From Hirundichthys speculiger (Eukaryota > Chordata > Actinopteri > Beloniformes > Exocoetidae), in contig JAGFBZ010002033.1 in assembly GCA_018398805.1 (NCBI GenBank), forward strand, positions 496,001-560,000: a DNA stretch of 64,000 nt, written 5' to 3'. The position numbers were made by a program, and so were the translations under genes. Numbering within the stretch: the stretch's first letter is position 1; each line of letters starts with the position of its first letter. The notes below the pieces were generated by a model. The model saw nothing but the letters and a program-made list of their open reading frames with translations, searched no databases and was not told where the DNA came from. Below, in pieces: positions 1-9,000 of this stretch.

Positions 1-904
1 TGTGTGGGCTTAACCTCTACCAGGGAAGCCTGAAACCACCGATGGTCGCAGCTGTGAGGTTCTCGAAATCAAGTGCCAGATCGTTGACATGATGGTAAGA
101 CAACGAATCATAAACATCCGACACATGGAAGAAGCTTAGCCAAATAGCACGTCCCACACTAAGCCGGGGTTAAGACTGATAAACGAGTTTACCACAGACC
201 CATAGGGAACACTGTAAGCACCTAAACCCATCTGAGCTTGGGAACAGAACTTGAGGATTATCGGTGACACCTGAATTACCCACTGGAGTGAGGAGCGCAG
301 AGATATTAAAAAATGACAGGTAAGAAATCCCTGTTCGATGAAAATAAACATCACTATCGCCTCGATACCAAACCCCGCATGTGGCATTTCTAGTTAGACA
401 ACAAACACTATGTCCAAGGAACACCTGAAAGGAAAAACAAGACTGATAAAACAAACAGGAGCCTCATAAATCATAGAATTAAAGGTAAACAAAAGGTGAA
501 AAACCCTCGGATCTTTGACCTGACTGGTGACACTTATAAACTGTATTATAGAACCAGAATAATCAGGAATAGACACACTGCATTTATTCAACACGTCCGA
601 AGCATTTGCAGCTCTCAGATACTGTAAAACACACTTACACCCCCAATGTCTCTGCTCCAGTAAGTGCCAAGGGAGTAAACGGAACCGAGTTACCAGCAAA
701 ACGAGACAGAGTTGAGCAAGCATAACAGCTATTCATCACCCCCAATCCAAGGACCGACAGCATCATCTCACAGTACCAACTGTTGCTACAATAATCTGGA
801 TCTTTAAAGGGCTGAACCCTGGTTGCAGAAGAAACCACTAACATCCCATAGAAACCTTGGTGAGTAGGCTCCTGGCACATGTGAATGAAACCAAAAACAC
901 ACAA
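1..904 (-). pseudogene. Broken minus-strand coding remnant, unidentified
   Basis: Read on the minus strand, several overlapping open stretches (904-635, 723-394, 454-170, 387-136, then down to about position 8) follow one another in different frames, as expected of one coding sequence broken by small indels. The pieces are cysteine-rich and carry N-glycosylation sequons (NAT, NIS, NLT), which suggests an extracellular or membrane glycoprotein. I recognise no family. An envelope-like part of an old retroelement is one possibility, a host secreted protein another. The remnant may continue past the left edge of the window. No intact start-to-stop gene is present. The family assignment is open; that it is decayed coding sequence is an inference from the succession of frames. 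Confidence 0.35.
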
Positions 905-2260
905 TACAATAACATAAACTTAATTAACAATAATATCACATTCAACCCATGACCAAACCCCCCCTTAGGTCACCTCCCCCCTCCGGTGTGAAACGCCTTG
1001 CACATTCCCACAAGGATCCCCATGTTGGTGACACCAGAGACTCGATATCCGTCACATTCCTCTTGAACAGCAGCCATGGGCGACGTGTATGTGATGAAAC
1101 AGTCTTTATTGTGGAAGTGTTAGTCTCTAGCATTGACCTTTATTGTAAAAATGTTCAATACCAGTTCAAAACCCGTCTGGACGCCTTGAAGCCGCCCAAA
1201 GGTCCCAGCGATGCGATGAACAGCCTAGGGACCCTGTGAACCACAGTCCAGACCAGATACTGTCCCACAGCGTCCAGCAGGAAACCAGGGCCCCCACTAC
1301 ACGATGCTAATGGCTGTATGGGTGGTTAGCCAAACCTGGAAGGGACCATTTGCCTTCGCCTTCCAGTGGTTCCCAGTGGGGGCCTAATTACATGGCTGTA
1401 TGCTGTGCAGAGGCCCACTGGCTGGAAGGGCCTGGGCAGCCTTTATCTGTGAGTTGATCTTGGTCAGCACAGAATGTAAACTCCTAAATTACAACAACAC
1501 AGTATTCTCTGTATAATCACACAGCTCAGCTGATAAAAGGATGCATGTTCCTGGACATAGTCCACACCAACAGTGAGGACCAACAGGCAGGGTCTCCATC
1601 CAGGACAGACCTGTGAAAGAGCTTCACAATTTCAACACTTCAGGAGGAGAAAAACACTTATTTCCCCTCCTCTGACTAATAAAGAATTAGTGAGATACCC
1701 CTAATCTACGCATGATCAGAAAGGTTACCTGGTGGTGGATGTGATACCAAAGTCATCCGCACACTCCTTCTTCCTGTAAACTCTATGCAGATCATCACCT
1801 AGTGACAACATCACCTCCATAGACACATGTATGAACTGTGCAAAAAATTAGGAAAAAACATTCATAGTTAAAGCAGCAGCCAGCTCGCTGCCACAGACGT
1901 CTCTCACCCTGTAAATCAGAGGATAGCAGTGCAGTTAGTAAACTCAATAACAAACCCACAGATGTCCTCATCGTTTCTAGTTGCTGCGAAAGCAAGACAA
2001 CAGTAAACAGAGGAGCCAAGTGGCAGTGACCCTCAAATCAGCAACCACCTGTGCTGCACCTGCAAACTCCAAACATCACTGTTAACAGTTAAATGATAAG
2101 ACGCATACCACCCCACCTGTGCAGCAACAGAGATCACATAAGCCATATCACCATACCTGTTCCCCACTGTATGTCAGAAAGGATGTATAGGACCAGGCAA
2201 CCCCATGGGAAGCAGTGGAACCTGTCATGTGCCCGCAACCTCAACAACAAATGAGGGAGC
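905..2260. other. Unassigned sequence without a recognisable gene
   Basis: Only short fortuitous ORFs are seen on either strand. The minus strand carries two AATAAA motifs near 1100-1150, which might be polyadenylation signals. No motif, repeat boundary or splice-flanked exon could be assigned. Confidence 0.4.
2256..2260. repeat. Target-site duplication GGAGC (left copy)
   Basis: The five bases GGAGC directly before the solo LTR are repeated at 2875-2879 directly after it. They are the duplication made on insertion. Confidence 0.6.
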
Positions 2261-2874
2261 TGTAGCTCCTCCTGAGGCTTTTCATCTGGTCAGAATTGAA
2301 CCACGCATCGACTGATGTTTGACGAGAGTTTTATTTTCCTTTCACACGTTCAAATGATCTTAAACATCTCCAAACACTGTGAAAAACTGAAATGAAATAA
2401 ACATTGCATTTTAACCTTATTACCTCTTCCGTACAAATGAGTATTTTGGCCAATATCAATTTTATTACAGTCAGTAAGTGTCTATGTGGCCTTCATGAAA
2501 CTTAAATATACATAGGAAATAAATGTAAATGCACAAATGATATAAAACATTCTCATACCGTGTGCGGGTTCTGAGCGGTATATCAGGAGCTGCTAAGGCC
2601 TTACGGTCGAACTCTTACACATCTTACTCCTCGAGCTTCAAAGCTCCAAAAGACCGGACGCACATTTTTCCCAGCTAGCCAGTGCGTTAATCACATGACC
2701 ACAAAGTCTATTAAATCCAGCCCACATATACTACCAGTAGGGGTCACTATTACCTCAATTGAAAGTCAAAATAAAACAATTACAATTTACAATTTGGCTT
2801 AACATGTAAGAAATATATTCATACAAAAATACTAATGCAAACAGAAATTGGCACACCTTTCAGGGACAGCTACA
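2261..2874 (-). mobile_element. Solo LTR of an LTR retroelement
   Basis: The segment begins TGTAGCT and ends AGCTACA, the inverted TG...CA termini of an LTR, and is flanked on both sides by the identical 5-bp duplication GGAGC (2256-2260 and 2875-2879). The length of 614 bp fits an LTR. No gag or pol coding lies on either side, so it is probably a solo LTR left by recombination. Orientation is tentative: on the minus strand a TATA-like box (around 2725) precedes an AATAAA motif (around 2460), the expected order of promoter and polyadenylation signal. It is unrelated to the LTRs of the element at 3147-12011. Confidence 0.65.
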
Positions 2875-2879
2875 GGAGC

Positions 2880-3146
2880 TTAGGCTAAATCTTCTAAATC
2901 AGGCTTAGACACTGATGGGTTGCTGATATTATTGTTTTAATTTGGCTGTTAAAGTTCAGGTCTGAATCCAATATTACCCTCAAATTTCTGGCCTGATTTT
3001 CAGGTCCTAGAGAGAGAGAGAGTCTTGAGGTGACTAATAACAAAATTTTCTCAGTTTCTGTGGGCCAGAGACAATGATTTCAGTTTTGTCTGAGTCTTGC
3101 TGGAGAAAACTGTTTTGCATCCACACACTGATCTGTTTGATGCAGT
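2880..3146 (-). mobile_element. L2-type LINE reverse transcriptase fragment, part 1
   Basis: The minus-strand translation reads as the C-terminal reverse transcriptase region of a teleost L2-like LINE: a stretch around ISVWMQNSF, then DKTEIIVSGPQK, then a stretch like NLRVILDSDLNF. In L2 elements the equivalent pattern is W-M followed by N-F-L, then KTE, then G-V-I-LDSDLNF. The copy has several stop codons. It ends exactly at the target site of the LTR retrotransposon and continues at 12012. Confidence 0.7.
3143..3146. repeat. Target-site duplication CAGT (left copy)
   Basis: CAGT precedes the 5' LTR and recurs at 12012-12015 after the 3' LTR. A 4-bp duplication is within the range known for Ty3/gypsy integrases. 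Confidence 0.75.
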
Positions 3147-4231
3147 TGTAACCCAGGTCACAAAGGGTTAACAGCTGAAGTGCCTCAGCCAATCAGAGCT
3201 CAGCTCCGCCGTTACGCAGGCAGACTAGAGAGTAACATTAGGCAGACGCTAGTCAGGCACTGCGTGAAGCAGAGAGAAGCTGCTGTGAACGTTCGTAGAT
3301 GTGTGTTTATGAGAGGCCCTGCTCAGAAACCTGCCGAACTCCTAAGAAACTCCTGAATTGGTCAGGTTTTTTTGTGAAGATTTGAAGTTGATGGCGAGCT
3401 AAACCAGATGAGTCCATGAGAGCCTTGGATTAAAGAGCCCAAACTGGAGAGTCCAGACCCAAGAACTGCCATCCTTAACCCCCTCCTGCCACCGTGGTAG
3501 GATAAGCATCACATACAGCACAAAACCCGCCTCTTTCGCTCAGCGCTACTTGCACCACCCAGACTTTGACTTAATTTTATTTTGACTTGACTTTTGACTT
3601 AAAGACGTCTTCTTCATTCCTGGAACTCAATCCCGGGTGCCTGTGGAAAGACTGAGTCAGTAAGATCACTGAAAACAGTGAAAGGACTGAGAATTTACAC
3701 TGTGCGTATATTATTGTGATGTGGTTATGGATAATTTTGTCACTGATGTTACAGTGAATAGTGAACTGTTCCTAGATTGAAGTGAGTTGTGAAGTGATAA
3801 TATTGAACAGGGTATTGTTTTAATACTGTTACTTACCTGAATTTGGATCCAAATTTTGAGAATTGAGATTTTGAATTACATAAGGGTGCACCCGATCCGG
3901 CGTACCAGCCAGAGATAAGTTTATTGATAAGAATTCTCTCTTTTGATATCAATCTACCATTTTATTTTGATTTTGTTGATACAATGTGCAATATTGATTG
4001 TCACTGAAAAGATTTACTTTATATTTTTATACTTTTATTTTGTTATCTGCAGAAAAAAATACAAGGTACCAGTTTCTAACTTTTGGTCTTGTGTGCTCAT
4101 TTAACTTTGCAAATATCCCTATCTGCCTCCTGTTCGAATCCGGTGTCTTCTGATTCTAGCCTAGTATAATTAAGACATTTAAGAGTCATTTATTACATTA
4201 CTACTAGTAGTGTTAGGAGCTGTGTGCTACA
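3147..4231 (+). repeat. 5' LTR (1085 bp)
   Basis: Direct repeat of 10838-12011. It starts TGTAACCCAGG and ends GTGTGCTACA. The first 140 bp or so and the last 755 bp or so align almost base for base with the 3' LTR (three substitutions noticed in the long block). The intervening part (about 3290-3475) is shorter than its partner by roughly 90 bp through several separate gaps. It should contain the promoter and transcription start, but I could not fix U3/R/U5 limits by eye. Confidence 0.93.
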
Positions 4232-4300
4232 GTTTTATGGCGAGCCAGCCAGGAGGCAGAATACATATTTGCAATATTGAATGAACACTGACAAAAGAAA
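4232..4300 (+). promoter_or_regulatory. Leader with candidate primer-binding site and two tiny uORFs
   Basis: The 5' LTR ends at 4231. TGGCGAGCCAGCC begins at 4238 and has the TGG start typical of a tRNA primer-binding site; I cannot name the tRNA. The same stretch opens a 15-codon uORF (ATG 4237, stop 4282-4284). A second ATG at 4281 overlaps that stop and opens a 9-codon frame ending at 4308-4310, past the gag ATG at 4301. Both would have to be bypassed or reinitiated for Gag translation. Confidence 0.45.
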
Positions 4301-5971
4301 ATGGATATAGTCCAGAAACATAGCATCAAAATTCCAAATGCTGTAATAGTCAGTGGAGGAGTTGGAGATGAAAGGGATGAAGAGATAGTGGATTTTATAA
4401 AACAATATGGTTCCATTAACAGAATCATAAAAGTAGATGATGAGTCCTCCGTGTTTTTCCAAAACCTAATCCTAGAGTACAACTCAGGAGTTGCAGTGGA
4501 AGATCTAAAACCACTACTACCTCATAGTCATTCAACTGATAGAGGGATTACTTACTGTGTAAAGTCACTTGCTAGTGTTTACACACAAACAATGGGGAAT
4601 ACCACAACTAAATCATATCTTGATGAACTGAAAGGGCTTGCTAAGATGAGTGGGAGGGATTACGCTGAGGTCCTTAAAGACATGATGTCCCAAATAAGCG
4701 AGTGCATCACTGACCTTGCCACACCTACCTCTGACCAAGATGAGTCAGCTATGCCTGAATTAGGTGTTGAGGAAACCCTAGCCCAGGTTCCCCCAGTTAA
4801 CCTCCCTGTTAAAGCTGCCCTATCAGATGTTGACAAATCACCACCTGTTGCCCAAAGCAGTGGAATCCAGAACATTCCTCTGATTGCTGCACATGATCTC
4901 AGTCCACCAGAAATCCAGAGGGTTGTGGTGGAGCACATTGTAAAAAGGGAAGATAGTGCACTGCAAATGCAGTCCTCAATGAGACTCCGTGCCTTCTCAG
5001 GGAAAGCCCCAAGACCTACCCATGAACCAGACTATGATTCCTGGCGTTCCAGTGTGGAACTAGTTATGACTGATCCTGCCATATCAGACCTCCAGCGGTC
5101 TAGGAGAATTCTAGAAAGCCTCTTACCTCCAGCAGCTGATGTTGTTAGACACCTGAGCCCTAGTAGTTTACCTGCTGCTTATCTTCAGTTGCTAGATTCT
5201 GCTTATGGGACAGTTCAAGATGGGGATGAGCTGTATGCCAAATTCCTTGATACATTGCAAGACGCTGGTGAAAAACCATCTGCGTACCTGCAGCGCCTTC
5301 AGGTAGCTTTAAATTTAGCTGTGAAAAGGGGTGGCGCTTCAAGTGAAGAAGTCAACAAACATCTTCTCATACAGTTTTGCAGGGGATGTTGGAATGATTC
5401 TCTGCTTACTGAGCTCCAGTTGAAGCAAAAGAAATCAAGTCCGCCATCATTTGCTGAGCTGCTATTACTGTTGCGCACAGAGGAAGATCGCCATGCAGCC
5501 AAATCCATTCGCATGAGACAACATCTTGGTACCACAAAGCAGAAAGCAACATCGCAAGTACAAACTGCATATAGCTGTGAGGGAGGAAAAGGCACATATG
5601 ATGCGCTTAGCACAATTACCCAAGAACTTAGTAGACAAGTGGCAGAGATCCAAAGTCAGCTTGCAACGTTGACCACATCGCAACAGAAAAAGAGAGTCTC
5701 CAAACCCCATGGAGCTCAAAGCAATAAGCCAAGTGAGAAACAAAAAGCTGAGAGAGGCATGAAAGAAACTGTGCAGGGAATTAACAGAAATCAGAGCTCC
5801 AAGCCAAAACCATGGTACTGCTTTCTGTGTGGTGAAGATGGGCACATCAAACCAAATTGCGACAGCGAACCAAACCCAGTCCTCGTTGCGGAAAAAAGGA
5901 AGCTGTTGAAGGAGAGGCAAAGAAAGTGGGAAATGGAAAACCCTACAGCTGCAGCTGAGCAGTTAAACTAG
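4301..5971 (+). CDS. gag: Gag, PNMA-like, 556 aa
   Basis: Structural protein of the retrotransposon, expected to form the capsid that packages element RNA. The first 100 residues or so have an alternating beta/alpha pattern (NAVIVSGGVG, then DEEIVDFIKQYG) like the RRM-like N terminus of PNMA proteins. Residues of about 228-400 match the PNMA/ZCCHC12-type capsid, opening with LRAFSGKAPRP and DYDSWRSSVEL and including AYLQLLDSAYGT and PSAYLQRLQ. A lysine-rich linker leads to one CX2CX4HX4C zinc knuckle (C507, C510, H515, C520). The start at 4301 is the first ATG in frame. The stop TAG (5969-5971) directly follows a slippery heptamer, so most ribosomes should make Gag alone. It is intact, with no internal stop. 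Confidence 0.9.
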   Translation: MDIVQKHSIKIPNAVIVSGGVGDERDEEIVDFIKQYGSINRIIKVDDESSVFFQNLILEYNSGVAVEDLKPLLPHSHSTDRGITYCVKSLASVYTQTMGNTTTKSYLDELKGLAKMSGRDYAEVLKDMMSQISECITDLATPTSDQDESAMPELGVEETLAQVPPVNLPVKAALSDVDKSPPVAQSSGIQNIPLIAAHDLSPPEIQRVVVEHIVKREDSALQMQSSMRLRAFSGKAPRPTHEPDYDSWRSSVELVMTDPAISDLQRSRRILESLLPPAADVVRHLSPSSLPAAYLQLLDSAYGTVQDGDELYAKFLDTLQDAGEKPSAYLQRLQVALNLAVKRGGASSEEVNKHLLIQFCRGCWNDSLLTELQLKQKKSSPPSFAELLLLLRTEEDRHAAKSIRMRQHLGTTKQKATSQVQTAYSCEGGKGTYDALSTITQELSRQVAEIQSQLATLTTSQQKKRVSKPHGAQSNKPSEKQKAERGMKETVQGINRNQSSKPKPWYCFLCGEDGHIKPNCDSEPNPVLVAEKRKLLKERQRKWEMENPTAAAEQLN

Positions 5972-6025
5972 ACACAGTCTCTGTTACGGGACGAACAGGG
6001 ACTGTAGCCGGTCAATCATGTCCCG
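5962..6025 (+). promoter_or_regulatory. -1 ribosomal frameshift signal: slippery heptamer plus pseudoknot
   Basis: The last sense codons of gag form G-TTA-AAC (5962-5968), an X-XXY-YYZ-type heptamer, followed at once by the gag stop TAG. After a 6-nt spacer, 5975-5985 pairs with 5994-6004 (11 bp, one G-U). The 8-nt loop contains CGGGAC (5987-5992), which pairs with GTCCCG at 6020-6025, giving an H-type pseudoknot with one-base junctions and a linker of about 15 nt. The pol frame is -1 to gag and open from 5959 onward, so slippage yields Gag-Pol. Heptamer, spacing and fold all match the known architecture of such signals; related mammalian genes PEG10 and PNMA3 also use -1 frameshifting. Activity is inferred. 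Confidence 0.85.
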
Positions 6026-9000
6026 CTGAAACTGAGCACAAACAGCGTGCTAACCATAATCAGTCCTATACAAAGAAACCAGTCTACAAACTGCCCAAGG
6101 GGTTGGTAGGATCTAAATGCACAGCTCTTGTCAAAATAGATAATGTAGATTATAGTTGTCTTCTAGATACTGGTTCCCAAGTGACTACAGTATCAGAGTC
6201 ATTCTATAAGCAGAACTTATCCAACCAAGACATCCAATCACTAAACGATCTTCTAGAGGTTGAAGGTGCAGCCGGACAATCTGTCCCTTATCTAGGTTAC
6301 ATAGAAGTAGCTGTCACATTCCCCAAAGACTTTCTGGGATGCGACACAGAGATACCTACCCTTGCTCTTGTTGTCCCGGATGTACACCCTGATAACCAGA
6401 CACCTGTATTGATAGGAACAAACACACTTGATGTCCTATATGAGAGGTATTCAGACACAAAGACCCCAAATTACCAACCAGGTCCTTATGGTTACAGGGC
6501 AGTACTACACACACTTGAACTAAGACAAAAACAGAACAGAGACGGCAATGTAGGTTTTGTCAAAATGCTAGGGAAGAGCCCTGTTGTCATTCCTGCCGGC
6601 CACACTGCTGTTGTTGAGGGATCAGCCAATGTTCATAACCCCTCTACAGAAAAATGGGTTATTATAGAACATCCCACTCAATCACCATTGCCTGGTGGCC
6701 TTTGCGTGAAAAGTTGCCTCATCACACTTCCTAGTAGGGCACCACACAAAGTGCCAGTCGTGATCAAAAATGAATCTGAGCAGGATGTTACAATCCCACC
6801 TACCTGTGTCATTGCTGAACTTGGTGCTTTCCATAGCATCCTATCACAACACAATGTAAGCAATGCTTTCGATACAGAAAACCCCTCAAAGCCAGACTTG
6901 TGCTTTAACTTTGGTGATTCTCCAATATCACCAGAGTGGAAAGAACGCATCACTAAAAAGATGAGCGACATGCCTGAAGTCTTTGCTCACCATGATTTGG
7001 ATTTCGGATGCACTGACAAGGTGAAGCATCATATCAGACTCCATGATGAGACTCCCTTTAAGCATCGCGCCAGGCCCATACACTCGCATGACATCGAAGC
7101 AGTGCGAAAACATCTGCAGGAGTTGCTTGCTGCTGGTGTAATAAGGGAGTCTGAATCTCCGTATTCATCCCCTATTGTGGTTGTAAGGAAACGCAATAAC
7201 GATGTTCGCTTGTGCATCGATTATCGGAAGCTCAACTTACAGACTGTGAAAGACTCCTATGCTCTCCCAAACCTGGAAGAGACTTTCTCGGCGCTAACTG
7301 GGTCAAAGTGGTTCTCGGTGCTCGACCTTAAATCTGGCTATTACCAGATTGAGGTTGATGAAGCTGACAAAGCCAAGACCGCCTTCGTCACTCCTTTAGG
7401 GTTCTGGGAGTTTAACCGCATGCCACAGGGCATAACTAACGCGCCGAGTACTTTCCAGAGACTGATGGAGAAATGTGTAGGTGACATGAACCTGAAAGAG
7501 GTTCTGGTCTTCTTGGATGACCTTATCATTTTTTCACAGTCTCTGGAGGAACACGAGAGCAGGTTAATGCGAGTACTCACCCGTCTCAAGGAGTATGGCC
7601 TGAAGTTGTCTCCTGAAAAGTGCAAGTTTTTTCAGACAAGTGTGCGTTATCTTGGACATGTAGTGTCTGAGAATGGCGTTGAGACAGATTCAGAAAAGAT
7701 CGAAGCCTTAAAGACCTGGCCAATTCCCAAAAATTTGAAAGAGTTGCGATCATTCCTAGGCTTCTCAGGTTATTATCGCCGATTCATCAAGGACTACGCA
7801 GCCATAGTCAGGCCACTAAATGATCTGACCCGCGGATATCCACCCCTCCGGAAAAACACAAAGGTCAAAGTAAAATCAGATCAATATCATGATCCCAGAC
7901 ACCCCTTTGAGAGTCGATGGACATGTGAATGTCAGAGAGCATTCGAAACCATTATTGACAAACTTACCACGGCTCCTGTTCTCGGGTTCGCCGATCCCAC
8001 GAAGCCTTATATCCTCCACACGGACGCTAGCACTACTGGCCTCGGGGCAGCGTTATATCAAGAGCAGGAGGGCAAGCTTCGGGCCATAGCTTTTGCTAGT
8101 CGAGGGCTGTCACAAAGCGAGTCTCGCTATCCAGCCCATAAGTTAGAGTTTCTTGCCCTCAAGTGGTCTGTGACCGAGAAATTTCACGACTATCTTTATG
8201 GCTGTGACTTCACTGTTGTCACAGACAGTAACCCTTTAACGTACATACTCACCTCTGCTAGATTAGATGCCACTGGTTACAGATGGCTTGCCGCTCTGTC
8301 TAACTTCTCTTTTAAACTGCAGTATCGGGCAGGCAAGCAAAACCAGGATGCTGATGCCCTCTCTAGGCGGCCACATGGAGAACTGGTTGAGGACGCTCAG
8401 TCTAAGAAAGAGCAAGAGCGCATAGCCCGATTCACACAACGCCACTTGGCCGACACAGAAACTCGAGAAGTGGTGAACCAGGACGCCGTCAAAGCAATCT
8501 GTGAAAGTCATTTGGTTGAAGTCGCTGATGATTCCTGTTCCAGCGACGGTGGCATCGCTCTCATTGAGTCCCTTACAGTTTCCATGGATGCAATTCCAGA
8601 GAGCTTTGTTGCAGAGGACCGGCATGGATTGGCAGTCATTCCTTCTCTGTCTCATTCAGAGCTTAAAGAAAAGCAGAGAGCGGATTCAACTATCAGAGAA
8701 GTTATTGCCCAGATAGAACTTGGAGAAAAACCGCCTCCAACTGTGCGTACAGAACTTCCTGAGCTCCCTCTCCTGTTGAGAGAATTGAACCGATTAGAGC
8801 TACATGACGAGGTGTTGTACCGGAAAAGATTGGATGGAGATCAGGTTACATACCAACTGGTTCTACCTGAAGTGCTCAGAGCATCAGTCTTGCAAAGTCT
8901 GCACAATGATATGGGCCATATGGGCATTGACAGGACCCTTGACCTTGTCAGAACTAGATTTTACTGGCCAAGACTCTCTGCAGATGTAGAGCGCAAAGTT

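Noticed and set aside
949..1239. Plus-strand 96-codon ORF
   Set aside because: No family features and no splice or promoter context; a minus-strand frame overlaps the same stretch. Treated as fortuitous.
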